Positions 9,318 through 18,300 of a stretch of 64,000 nucleotides of DNA are shown in pieces; the stretch's first letter is position 1, and the number at the start of each line of letters is the position of its first letter. Both the position numbers and the translations under genes were made by a program. The DNA is from Bacteroidota bacterium. Its GTDB lineage: Bacteria > Bacteroidota > Bacteroidia > Flavobacteriales > Schleiferiaceae. The notes under the pieces are model-generated. The model ran no database searches. It was given only the letters and a program-made list of their open reading frames with translations, and was not told the origin of the DNA. Location: positions 558,001-622,000 of the forward strand of contig JANSYJ010000002.1 in NCBI GenBank assembly GCA_024742495.1. Reading direction: 5' to 3'.

Positions 9318-9560
9318 ATGGATCTGCAGACGCGAAAACTTGAGTTTATTAAGGATTTTTTGAAACTGAACAGTGAGGAGGCGGTGATTAAGTTGGAAAA
9401 GCTTTTGAGAAGACAAAAACAAGAGGACTCCGAACGTGACTTAGTACCTATGACATTAGACGAGTTGAATTCTCGAATTGACAAGTCAATGCTAGATTCG
9501 CAAAGTGGTCGATTAACTAATTCAGAGAAAGTAAAGTCTGAAATCGACAAATGGACTTAG
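9318..9560 (+). CDS. Antitoxin-like small protein of a RelBE/ParDE-type module
   Basis: 80 aa from the ATG at 9318; a TTG nine bases earlier is in frame. Charged and mainly helical (LEKLLRRQKQEDSERD), with a repeated acidic pattern in the C-terminal half (MTLDELNSRIDKSMLDS), as in antitoxins that wrap around RelE/ParE toxins. The stop overlaps the start of the next gene by 10 bases, the usual antitoxin-first order. Its partner toxin is frameshifted (next entry), so the antitoxin is probably left without a target. Confidence 0.65.
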   Translation: MDLQTRKLEFIKDFLKLNSEEAVIKLEKLLRRQKQEDSERDLVPMTLDELNSRIDKSMLDSQSGRLTNSEKVKSEIDKWT

Positions 9561-9881
9561 ATGTTTTTTGGACGGATTTTGCTAAAGGGGAACTTCGAAA
9601 AATTTTTGACCATTACAAGGAATTACAAGGAAAACGCAAATTTGACCGTTGCCAGAAAAGTGGTAAATGGAATTTATCAAGCAACTGTTCCACTCAGGAA
9701 GAAACCAGAAATAGGTCAAAAGGAAGAACTGCTCTCAGAAAGACCGGAAGGTTTTCGATATTTGGTGCATACCAACTATAAAATCATCTATTGGATCAAT
9801 CCTGAATTAGAAATAATCGAGATCAGTGATGTTTTCGACTCAAGGCAAAACCCAGTTAAAATAAAAAGGGAGAAAGAATAA
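9551..9881 (+). pseudogene. RelE/ParE-type toxin, frameshifted by a 10-bp duplication
   Basis: The N-terminal frame starts at 9551 (MDLDVFWTDFAKGELRK) and the rest (TVARKVVNGIYQ through FRYLVHTNYKIIYWI to VFDSRQNP) is in another frame. The joint falls on an exact tandem duplication of TTACAAGGAA (9613-9622 and 9623-9632). Removing one copy gives a continuous 106-aa RelE/ParE toxin ending at the same stop. As it stands the upstream frame ends near 9781 as a nonsense product. Toxins of this family cleave mRNA at the ribosome or poison gyrase; the arm, core sheet and C-terminal strand all appear present once the frame is repaired. Confidence 0.8.
9613..9632 (+). repeat. 10-bp tandem duplication breaking the toxin gene
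   Basis: Two perfect copies of TTACAAGGAA in direct contact. Ten is not a multiple of three, so the second copy shifts the toxin frame. Collapsing to one copy restores the toxin. Confidence 0.9.
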
Positions 9882-9890
9882 AAAAGTCAG

Positions 9891-9916
9891 TTGCCAACAG
9901 TACCTATACGCAACGC
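9891..9916 (+). repeat. Gene-3'-end element, copy 1 (cassette-end-like)
   Basis: Begins 9 bases after the toxin stop with TTGCCAACAGT and continues to TATACGCAACGC. It matches, by eye, elements directly behind three other small accessory genes (minus strand, ending at 41923, 43886 and 45463). Shared core: CAACA, then 8-13 bases, then TA(T/A)ACGCAA. It ends five bases before the first copy of the 400-bp direct repeat. Confidence 0.5.
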
Positions 9917-9921
9917 TTTTC

Positions 9922-10320
9922 GGGCTGCTGCGCACGGCTGAAACCTTGCCTCCCAAGCTTCAACATATATAGTTTCATATACCAACTCAAGCTAAATGCC
10001 AAAAGCATTAAAAATAGCTTTAACACTACCTTCCTTATTGGGATTTAGCTATCTTTTGATAGCTTGGTTTCCTGAAGAATTTCATTGGTTAGTGCCTTCC
10101 ATAAAAGCCCATTATATTCAAATTGCGAGTTTCAGGGATTAATCATTTTGCAGCTTGTGGTACTGATCCGGAAACTTTGGTCAATTGAGGGCTTAGCTAA
10201 GTCGAAAAAGAAGGAATGGACCTGGCTTTTGATTTTATATGGCCTAGTGACCGCGCCAATTTTTATTTGGAAACGAATGGATGAATTTGCCAGCCTTGAT
10301 GGAGAAATAAGCTGATTGCT
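9922..10320 (+). repeat. Direct repeat, copy 1 (399 bp)
   Basis: Nearly identical by eye to 11226-11625. Both begin GGGCTGCTGCGCAC and end GCTGATTGCT, and carry the same small membrane-protein gene. Copy 1 is one base shorter because of the deletion that breaks its gene. Confidence 0.9.
9996..10315 (+). pseudogene. Small membrane protein gene, frameshifted copy
   Basis: Same gene as the intact copy at 11300-11620. At about 10130 the intact copy reads GCGAGCCTACAGGG and this one GCGAGTTTCAGGG, a net loss of one base. The N-terminal half (from ATG 9996, MPKALKIALTLPSLLGFS) and C-terminal half (to TGA at 10313) are in different frames. Apart from this, only a few substitutions separate the copies, so the damage looks recent. 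Confidence 0.8.
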
Positions 10321-10422
10321 CGAGAAAATGATTTAGTTTTGAGTAGGGCTAAATTATGTAAGCACTTCAGAAAGGAGGAAAACTTCATTTCCCTCTTTTA
10401 TTTATTTTGTATTGATGTAGAA

Positions 10423-10998
10423 GTGAAAAGATTATTTGTCATCGCGGGTTGCAACGGAGCGGGAAAAACAACTGCATCATACACCATATTACCAGAAATA
10501 TTGGGATGTGATGAATTCGTAAATGCCGATGAAATTGCTAAAGGACTTTCCCCATTTAACCCGGAATCAGAAGCTATTGCAGCAGGTAGGTTGATGCTAA
10601 CCAAAATTGATAGACTGATTGAAAAAGGACAGGATTTTGGGTTTGAAACAACTTTAGCAACGAAAAGCTATAAGAACCTTGTCATACATGCTCAAAAAAG
10701 TGGTTATCGGATCACACTATTGTTTTTCTGGCTTAGAAACCCACAGCTGGCAGTAAAACGAGTAGAGACTAGAGTAAAAGAAGGAGGACATAATATTCCG
10801 GAAGATGTTATTAGAAGAAGATACAATAATGGACTTAAGAACTTCTTTGCGATATTTGAGCCCATCGTAGATGACTGGATGTTTATTGATAATTCTGGTG
10901 AACCATATCAAATAGTGGCTCGTAAAAACTCTAAAGGGTTAACAATCAACAATAAAATTTTGTGGGAAGAACTAAAACTCAAATACCAAAATGGCTGA
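10423..10998 (+). CDS. Zeta-toxin-like P-loop kinase
   Basis: 191 aa from the GTG at 10423; the frame continues upstream to a TTG at 10339, but that part looks non-coding. The protein starts at the first beta strand (KRLFVIAGCNGAGKTT), a Walker A loop with GxNGAGKTT. Further family landmarks are NADEIAKGLSPF, GFETTLATKSY and a helical part with VKRVETRVKEGGHNIPEDVIRRRY, the basic lid seen in zeta toxins and their relatives. Zeta toxins phosphorylate UDP-N-acetylglucosamine; the same fold is also used by kinases of unknown substrate, so toxicity is inferred. It overlaps a 57-aa gene by 8 bases and sits between two copies of a 400-bp repeat. Confidence 0.8.
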   Translation: MKRLFVIAGCNGAGKTTASYTILPEILGCDEFVNADEIAKGLSPFNPESEAIAAGRLMLTKIDRLIEKGQDFGFETTLATKSYKNLVIHAQKSGYRITLLFFWLRNPQLAVKRVETRVKEGGHNIPEDVIRRRYNNGLKNFFAIFEPIVDDWMFIDNSGEPYQIVARKNSKGLTINNKILWEELKLKYQNG

Positions 10999-11164
10999 TA
11001 TAGATAATGCGGATAAAATAATAGTTGGACTGGAAAGCGCCTACAAGAAGCTTATTGAATTCAAAAAATATAAGAAGTCTCCCATAATTGTATTCAAGAA
11101 TGGAAAAGTAGTTGAGCTAAACGCAGAGAAAGTTAGTCCCAAGGGAAATGTTTATAGCAAATAG
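10991..11164 (+). CDS. Small partner protein of the zeta-like kinase (57 aa)
   Basis: ATG at 10991 overlaps the kinase stop (TGA 10996-10998) by 8 bases, implying translational coupling. The protein (MADIDNADKIIVGLES...) has a helical first half (LESAYKKLIEFKKYKK) and a short beta element PIIVFKNGKVVELNAEKV. It is a candidate antitoxin or accessory factor by position only. No recognised family. Confidence 0.6.
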   Translation: MADIDNADKIIVGLESAYKKLIEFKKYKKSPIIVFKNGKVVELNAEKVSPKGNVYSK

Positions 11165-11225
11165 GCATTTTGTGCTTTTTGGATCTGTATCAAGAGGAAA
11201 TACATAGCCTAAAAATATCCCCTTA

Positions 11226-11625
11226 GGGCTGCTGCGCACAGCTGAAACCTTGCCTCCCAAGCTTCAACATATCTAGTTCTATATACCAACCCAAGCTAAA
11301 TGACGAAGGCATTAAAAATAGCTTTAACAATACCTTCCTTATTGGGATTTAGCTATCTTTTGATAGCTTGGTTTCCTGAAGAATTTCATTGGTTAGTGCC
11401 TTCCATAAAAGCCCATTATATTCAAATTGCGAGCCTACAGGGATTAATCATTTTGCAGCTTGTGGTACTGATCCGGAAACTCTGGTCTTTTGAGGGCTTA
11501 GCTAAGTCGAAAAAGAAGGAATGGACCTGGCTTTTGATTTTATATGGCCTAGTGACCGCGCCAATTTTTATTTGGAAACGAATGGATGAATTTGCCAGCC
11601 TTGATGGAGAAATAAGCTGATTGCT
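11226..11625 (+). repeat. Direct repeat, copy 2 (400 bp)
   Basis: Second copy of the unit at 9922-10320, in the same orientation about 1.3 kb downstream. The zeta-like kinase and its partner lie between the copies. Similarity continues weakly past both ends (for example GTAAGCA at 10360 and 11661). Confidence 0.9.
11300..11620 (+). CDS. Small membrane protein, intact copy (106 aa)
   Basis: ATG at 11300. Three hydrophobic stretches are visible: residues about 5-24 (IALTIPSLLGFSYLLIAWF), 43-60 (SLQGLIILQLVVLIRKLW) and 74-92 (WTWLLILYGLVTAPIFIW), with a conserved-looking KSKKKEW loop before the last. No family recognised. A frameshifted duplicate lies at 9996-10315. Confidence 0.65.
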   Translation: MTKALKIALTIPSLLGFSYLLIAWFPEEFHWLVPSIKAHYIQIASLQGLIILQLVVLIRKLWSFEGLAKSKKKEWTWLLILYGLVTAPIFIWKRMDEFASLDGEIS

Positions 11626-11749
11626 GACTTGAAAGATTTAGCTTTGACATGGGCCTGTTTTTGTAAGCAGTCTAAAAAGGGATAAACCTTCAAGCCTCTC
11701 TTTTTTTTACCTTGGACAGGTTTGGTTTTTATGGGAAAAGAGAATTTGT

Positions 11750-12126
11750 ATGCAACTAGAAGGCATAAAATATCGGCTGCAGGACATCCTTAAAGAAAAG
11801 AACTACGTGATTAACACGAGCCCGTCTAAAGGTGAGATGATAAAAGGTTTCGATCAATTTTCGATAAGGTGGAGCGAGGGTGGTTTGAAAAATTGATTCA
11901 GATATATCCGGAGATTTCAAGAAGTGGTCATATTAAAAACTGGAATATTTGGATTTGTGCTAGCAAAGACACAACAAAGGGAAGGTATTGGTGGAAAAAA
12001 ACCATTTGCACAAAAAGAAGCAAGAGTGTTATTCTCGGCCTAGCGAGGATCAAAATCGAAACAGGAATACAGGAACTTAACCAGATAGAGGAAACTGATT
12101 TAGAGTTCATTCTGGAATGGGACTAA
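11750..12126 (+). pseudogene. Hypothetical gene split by a one-base frameshift
   Basis: ATG at 11750 gives MQLEGIKYRLQDILKEKNY... up to FDQFSIRWSEGG, then a stop near 11900. The frame starting about 11836 continues with FDKVERGWFEKLIQIYPEIS and ends at 12126 (EFILEWD). Adding one T to the TTTT run near 11860 joins them into a continuous protein of about 125 aa. Either the gene is broken or the assembly lost a base in the homopolymer. No family recognised. Confidence 0.45.
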
Positions 12127-12224
12127 TTAGTCCAATTGAATACTATTAAGATGGGGAGGGCAGTTAAGAAACTGTAATGATCCAATTTTTTGCATTTAGT
12201 GGAACCCATAATTCGGATGAGTAA

Positions 12225-13529
12225 ATGAATATAAAAGGCTATCAACTAATCCTAAGCGTATTTTTTGCTTTTACTATTGCTCAAGGTAGCATGCAGGCTT
12301 GCAGCATGTACAAAATTACAGTAGATGGGAAAACCATGATGGCTTGCAATCATGATGCATGGCTAACCACACCTAAAATATGGTTTGAAAATGCGAGACA
12401 GGCGAATGAATATGGAGCGGCCTTTACCGGAGCTAGAGAAGTATCCAAGAACAGAACAACTCCCCAGTCGGGTATGAATACGGCAGGGCTTAGCTTTTCT
12501 CGACTAACTTCCTATCATCCTATCCAAGACGAGCCATTTAAAGGCCAGTTAAAAATTAATGATGAAGCAGAGTATTTATCCGACATTTTGCATAAATGTG
12601 CTAGTATTAAAGAGCTCAAAGAATACATTGAGAGATTCGACCACAGCTTTTTTATTAATGATGTTTTCATTTACGTTGACAGCTTAGGTGATTACTTAAT
12701 TGTTGAGCCCTACAGGCTTATAGAGGGTAACAAGCCTAATTACATTTTGGCTAATTTTTGCCCGTCGATTACGGATCGTGAGGAAGCAAGGAAGTTTGAA
12801 AGATACCGGAAAGGAGAAGACTTTTTAAATTCCAATAGGGCAATAGCTTCACTCGACTTTTGCAGAACCCTTTCGGATACCATGAGCGTTTGTAGAGGGA
12901 GAAATAGAGATGGGACATTGCTGACCTCCATTTGGGATAGCGAAAATCAAATGCTAAGCCTGTACTTTTATCACAACTATGATACCCTGGCGCAGTTTAA
13001 CTTGATAGATGAGCTTGCAAAAGGAGATCATAGTCTGAACGTCCCAAGTATTTTCCCGAGAAACCCTGATTTTGAAAGACTTGTTAATTACAAGACCCCT
13101 TCTAATACGGTTCAGTTAAGAGTGCTGCTATTAATATTTTCGCTCTTACTGGCTTTATTCCCTTTGGTTTTATCGGTTTCTAAGTTTTGGAAAAACGGAA
13201 GTAATGCGATTTCAGGAAAATTTATCCTATCCATTGGCCTAGTCAATCTCCTACTCATGGGCTATATTTTTATTTTAATTACCAATAAAGGTATTTTTTA
13301 CTTTGAAGCCCCCTATAAGCATTATGGCTCTAGAATAATTAGCTACTTTTCCTATATGCCCTTTTTGCTCTTGCTTGTAGTGGGACCTATGGCCTACTAT
13401 ACGATAAGAGTCCTGAAATCAGGGAAAACAAAGTCTTGGCTCAATATAGTGTTGGTTTCCAATAAATTAATTTACCTATTCCTTGTTCTAGGATTTTCGT
13501 ATTGGGGATTGTACAGTGTTTGGATATAA
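12225..13529 (+). CDS. Secreted Ntn-type linear amide C-N hydrolase with membrane tail
   Basis: 434 aa. The signal peptide ends at QA/C, so Cys26 would become the N-terminal nucleophile of the choloylglycine hydrolase / acid ceramidase-like Ntn fold (CSMYKITVDGKTMMACNHDAW). Further family features are GMNTAGLSFSRLT (near residue 87) and FFINDVFIYVDSLGDYLIVE. The hydrolase domain covers about residues 26-285; four hydrophobic spans follow (about 300-430), so the enzyme would be anchored in the membrane, facing the periplasm. The natural substrate, possibly an N-acyl amide or peptide-like amide, is unknown. Confidence 0.75.
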   Translation: MNIKGYQLILSVFFAFTIAQGSMQACSMYKITVDGKTMMACNHDAWLTTPKIWFENARQANEYGAAFTGAREVSKNRTTPQSGMNTAGLSFSRLTSYHPIQDEPFKGQLKINDEAEYLSDILHKCASIKELKEYIERFDHSFFINDVFIYVDSLGDYLIVEPYRLIEGNKPNYILANFCPSITDREEARKFERYRKGEDFLNSNRAIASLDFCRTLSDTMSVCRGRNRDGTLLTSIWDSENQMLSLYFYHNYDTLAQFNLIDELAKGDHSLNVPSIFPRNPDFERLVNYKTPSNTVQLRVLLLIFSLLLALFPLVLSVSKFWKNGSNAISGKFILSIGLVNLLLMGYIFILITNKGIFYFEAPYKHYGSRIISYFSYMPFLLLLVVGPMAYYTIRVLKSGKTKSWLNIVLVSNKLIYLFLVLGFSYWGLYSVWI

Positions 13530-13667
13530 GGGAACTATCATTTGAAATTGCAGAAAATAGGGGCAGGACCAAATCAAATTATTGCAAAATCAAAAGCCTG
13601 AAAAAACTATTACTTTTAGAAGATATTCAGGCAAGAAGCTACCTTCATCAAAACTTAATTTACCGCC

Positions 13668-14237
13668 ATGAACCTATTGCGAAATTTATTATCCTTTGCC
13701 GCCCTATTATGCTTTTTACTAGCAACAAATGGAGCAGAGGCCCAAACGATTAAAGCGGAGCGTGGCTTTGATGATCAAATAGGAGCTACCTTTTCCATGA
13801 TGGAGGATCTGAAACGGAGGGTAACAAACTCAGTGCAGAATTTAAACCAGGCAGAAACGGATTTCCTATTGGATTCGATGGCTAACAGTCCGGGAGCCAT
13901 GATTTTACACCTTGCTGCGGTGGAGGCCTATTATCAGGTTTATACTTTCGAGAATCGAGGTTTTAATGCCGCCGAAAAAGCAAAGTGGGAGCTAGCTTTA
14001 AATCTTGGCGATGAGGCTCGGGAAGAATTAAGAGGCAAACCGATGCAGTACTATCTGGATATATGGGATGAGGTTAGAGCCGAAAGTAAGCGATTGCTAA
14101 AAAGCAAGGAGGACGATTGGCTAAAGGAGAAAGTGAATGGTACTAGCATGAATAACTATTGGGCCTGGTATCATGTGATGGAACATCAGGCCAATCACAT
14201 GGGGCAAATTCGATTGATTCTTAAGCGTATTCCCTAA
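13668..14237 (+). CDS. DinB-family protein with signal peptide
   Basis: 189 aa. Signal peptide MNLLRNLLSFAALLCFLLA..GAEAQ, then a four-helix bundle of the DinB/YfiT superfamily. Candidate metal-ligand His residues are in AMILHLAAVEAYY and near the C terminus (WYHVMEHQANHMGQI), a spacing typical of metal-binding DinB proteins. Thiol-dependent S-transferases belong to the same fold. Export to the periplasm is unusual for this fold but seen in Bacteroidota. Convergent with trxB. Confidence 0.75.
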   Translation: MNLLRNLLSFAALLCFLLATNGAEAQTIKAERGFDDQIGATFSMMEDLKRRVTNSVQNLNQAETDFLLDSMANSPGAMILHLAAVEAYYQVYTFENRGFNAAEKAKWELALNLGDEAREELRGKPMQYYLDIWDEVRAESKRLLKSKEDDWLKEKVNGTSMNNYWAWYHVMEHQANHMGQIRLILKRIP

Positions 14238-14250
14238 CGGAGTTTTAAGC

Positions 14251-14290
14251 AAAAAAAAAGTCGGAGTAAACCTTCATTTACTCCGACCTA
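14251..14290 (-). terminator. Terminator of trxB, possibly bidirectional
   Basis: A perfect 11-bp stem (GTCGGAGTAAA with TTTACTCCGAC, loop CCTTCA). On the minus strand it is followed by a run of nine T (AAAAAAAAA at 14251 on the plus strand), so it mainly ends trxB. The DinB gene may use the same stem. Confidence 0.85.
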
Positions 14291-14309
14291 AAATTAAATG
14301 TAAAAGGTT

Positions 14310-15260
14310 CTAGCCTTCTACCAATTCTTCATGTTCCTGTAAATACCTCTCCGATTCCAGGGCGCCCATACAGCCTGTACCAGCGGCGGTAATGGCCTGA
14401 CGGTAAATTTTATCCTGGGCATCGCCAGTAGCGAAAACACCTGGTAAATTGGTGCTTGTTGTTCCAGGCTTGGTTTGAATATAGCCCGTTTCGTCCATGT
14501 CTATCTGCCCTTTAAATATGTCGGTATTAGGCTTGTGACCAATGGCCACAAAAAAGCCTTCGGCAGCTACTACCTTCTCTTCTCCAGTTTGATTGTTTTT
14601 CACTCGAACGCCGCTCACCGTCTTTTCGCCTAAAACTTCTACGGTCTCGGTATTCCAAAGAATTTCAATATTCTCGGTATTCTCAACCCTTTGTTGCATA
14701 ATCTGTGATGCACGCATTTGATCCTTGCGCACCAGAAGGGTAACCTTAGGACAGAGCTTAGCGAGGTAAGTTGCTTCTTCTGCAGCGGTATCGCCACCGC
14801 CCACAACTACAACTTCTTTCCCCTTGTAGAAAAAGCCATCACAAACCGCACAAGCAGATACACCATGACCCATCATTTTCTTTTCCGACTCTAAGCCTAA
14901 ATACTTGGCCGTGGCACCGGTAGCAATGATTACTGTTTTGGCATATACCTCTTTACTTTCGTCGATGGTGAGTTTGTGGTATTCCCCCGGGATTTTACTC
15001 AACTCGGTTTTCGTAACCATTCCAAAACGAATGTCGGTACCAAAACGCTCGGCTTGCTTTTTTAGCTCCTCCATCATTTCGGGTCCGGTAATACCATCAG
15101 GGTAACCAGGGAAATTCTCCACCTCATTTGTGGTGGTTAACTGTCCACCAGGCTCTAAGCCCGTGTATATAATAGGGTTCAGATCAGCGCGAGCCGCGTA
15201 AATTGCTGCAGTATAACCAGCGGGGCCAGTTCCGATAATCACGCAATCGTGTTTTTCCAT
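14310..15260 (-). CDS. trxB: Thioredoxin-disulfide reductase
   Basis: 316-aa cytoplasmic flavoenzyme passing electrons from NADPH to thioredoxin. FAD site GTGPAGYTAA (near residue 10), redox-active CAVC (near 137), NADPH site GGGDTAAEEA (near 155) and the C-terminal FAD motif GVFATGDAQDKIYRQ are all present. Length is normal. It lies 83 bases downstream of pyruvate carboxylase on the same strand and ends at a strong terminator. Confidence 0.95.
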   Translation of the reverse strand: MEKHDCVIIGTGPAGYTAAIYAARADLNPIIYTGLEPGGQLTTTNEVENFPGYPDGITGPEMMEELKKQAERFGTDIRFGMVTKTELSKIPGEYHKLTIDESKEVYAKTVIIATGATAKYLGLESEKKMMGHGVSACAVCDGFFYKGKEVVVVGGGDTAAEEATYLAKLCPKVTLLVRKDQMRASQIMQQRVENTENIEILWNTETVEVLGEKTVSGVRVKNNQTGEEKVVAAEGFFVAIGHKPNTDIFKGQIDMDETGYIQTKPGTTSTNLPGVFATGDAQDKIYRQAITAAGTGCMGALESERYLQEHEELVEG

Positions 15261-15343
15261 TTCTTAAAATTTTCAACAAAGTTAATTTTTCCATTTTGCC
15301 TAGAAAGGCCCTAAATCAGCTTCTATAATAATATAAAGAGATT

Positions 15344-18300
15344 CTAGCTTTCTAAACTCAGAACAAGATCATCCTGAGCGACCATGCTATTGTCGCTTAA
15401 GTCAATATTCCTGACAGTTCCCGGACGAGTGGCCAGCACTGTACTTTCCATTTTCATGGCTTCAATCACAAATAGAGGATCATTCTTTTCAACCCTGTCG
15501 CCGACTTTAACCAGCACTTGCACTAATTTACCTTGCAGTGGGGATCCTATTTCATGCTCCTCAATAGCCTTTTTATTTTGTACCGTAGAGACTTCAATCA
15601 TACGATCTAAAACTTCAACATGACGGTTTTGGCCATTGAGTTTGAAATAGACCTGACGATAGCCCATTTCATTAGGTTCGGTGATACCCAAGAAGCGAAC
15701 GAGGATGGTTTTCCCCTGATCAATCTCCACCATTACTTCTTCATTTTGCTTGAGGCCATACCAAAAAGCTAAACTGGGAATGCGCCATACATCTCCAAAC
15801 TCGCGTTTGAATTTTAAATAGTCTAAAAATACTTTTGGATAGAGGCGATAACTCAAGAAATCGAGTTCACTTAAATCCTTTCCGTATTCCTTTTGAAAGG
15901 CCTGCATTTCGTTATCAAAGTCAACCGGATCCAGGTGGGCATTAGGTCTTTCCTTAAATGGCTTTTCGTTTTTTAGGACGAGCTTTTGAAAAAGAATTGG
16001 GAAGCCACCATGAGGTTGTCCCAGTTCACCCTTAAAGAAACTAATGAGGGAGTCGGGGAAGGAGATATCGCCACCTTTAGCCATCAGGTCTTCCTTGCTG
16101 TATCCGTTGGTGGTCATGAACATCGCTAAATCGCCCACCACCTTAGAGGATGGCGTAACTTTTACCAGGTCTCCCATAAGTTGATTAGCGATTTTATAAT
16201 TCTTTTTGATGGTTTCAAATTGATCTTCAATTCCCAATCCTCTAGCCTGCGGTCTAAGGTTGGAATACTGTCCACCGGGTATTTCGTGATCGTAAAGTTG
16301 CGCCGTTCCCGACTTTAAACCAGATTCGAAGGGATAATACCAATCTCTTATCCTTTCCCAATAAACACTCATTTCATTCATTTTCTGAAGGTCCATGGGG
16401 TTTTCACGCTCATGGCCTTGCAGAGCGGCGAGCATCGAGTTGAAATTGGGTTGAGAGGTAAGGCCGCTCATAGAGTCAATTGCCACATCTACCACATCAA
16501 CCCCAGCTTCAATTGCTTTAAGATAGGTTGCCGATTGAATTCCGGCGGTATCATGGGTATGCAAATGAATGGGAATGGAAATGCTCTTTTTTAGTTCTTT
16601 GATTAGTTTTTCTGCTGCATAAGGTTTTAATAAACCGGCCATATCTTTAATGGCCAAAATATGGGCTCCCATATCTTCAATCCTCTTGGCCAAATCGAGG
16701 TAATACTCTAAACTGTATTTGGGATGGTTTTTCGGATCGCTAATGTCGCCAGTATAACAAATGCTTACTTCGGCCAAACCTTCAGTTTCCCTCAAAACGG
16801 CCTGGGTAGAAACCTTAAGCTGCTCGGTCCAGTTAAGGGAATCAAAAATTCGAAAAACATCTACCCCATTTTCCCAAGACTTGGCGATAAATTTTTCTAC
16901 CAAATTATCGGGATAGGCTTTATAGCCTACCGCATTACTCGCTCGGATAAGCATTTGGGTTAAAACGTTGGGCATGGCTTGCCTTAATAAGCGCAGTCTT
17001 TCCCAAGGGTCTTCTTTTAGGAAGCGCATGCAGACGTCAAAGGTGGCTCCTCCCCAAATTTCCGCAGAAAAGAGTTGAGGTGCACTTTTACTATAGCTTT
17101 CAGCAATATTCAAAAGGTCGATGGTGCGCACACGGGTGGCTAATAGCGATTGATGAGCATCGCGAAAGGTGGTATCGGTAAAGTATATTTTTTTCTGATC
17201 CTTAAGCCACTCAGACAGGCCTGCTGGCCCTAGCTCCGTGAGTAGATTTTTGGTGCCTGGGGTATGCGCCGAATGCCGATCGTATTCGGGTACAATGGCC
17301 TCCTGAAATTTGCGATTGGGATCGTGATTTTTAATTTCCGGGTTGCCGTTTACAATCACTTCCGACATATAACTTAATACTCGGGTGCCGCGATTCCGGG
17401 TTTTTTGAATCTCTAATAAATCGGGATGGTTTTCAATAAATCCTACTCTCTGCTGCCCGCTCCTAAAAACGGGATGGGCAATTACATTTTGCAAAAAGGG
17501 GATATTGGTTTGTACGCCTCTAATTCTAAATTCCGATAATGCACGGCGCATGCGATCGCTGGCAACATCAAGGCTGGTTCCCCAGGCAGAAACCTTAACC
17601 AGCATAGAGTCGAAGAAAGGTGAAATTTTCACCCCTGGGTAGCTACTTCCTTCATCAAGACGAATACCCATTCCCGCAGCATTGCGATAGGCGATAATAG
17701 TTCCATAATCCGGACTAAAACCATTGGCGGGATCTTCGGTGGTAATTCGGCATTGAATGGCATGACCATTAACTTTAATGGCCTCTTGATTTGGAATGCC
17801 GATCATTGGGCCATCTAATGGCTCGCCTTGGGCAACTTGAATTTGAGCTTTTACAATATCGTAACCGGTAATTTCCTCGGTAATGGTGTGCTCTACTTGA
17901 ATTCGAGGGTTCACCTCAATGAAATAGATATTTTCGTTTTTATCAACCAAAAACTCCACCGTTCCAGCATGAGTATAATTCACTGCTTTGGCTATGCGCA
18001 GGGCATACTCGTGCAATTGTTTGCGGGTGGCCATATTTAGGGTAGAGGCTGGGGCTACTTCTACCACTTTTTGAAAACGTCTTTGTACCGAGCAATCTCT
18101 TTCATGCAGGTGCACTAAATTACCGTGCAGGTCGCCCAAGAGTTGTACTTCGATATGCTTGGGATCTTCTACAAACTTTTCAAGAAAAATGGTGGGATCG
18201 CCAAAGGCCTTGGCCGCTTCACCAGAAGCTTCTCTGTAGGCCGATAATAAACTTTTAAGATCGCGCACTACCCGCATGCCACGACCGCCGCCACCAGAGG

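Noticed and set aside
13502-13753. 83-aa open frame between the Ntn hydrolase and DinB genes
   Set aside because: It overlaps both real genes in another frame and has no coherent features.
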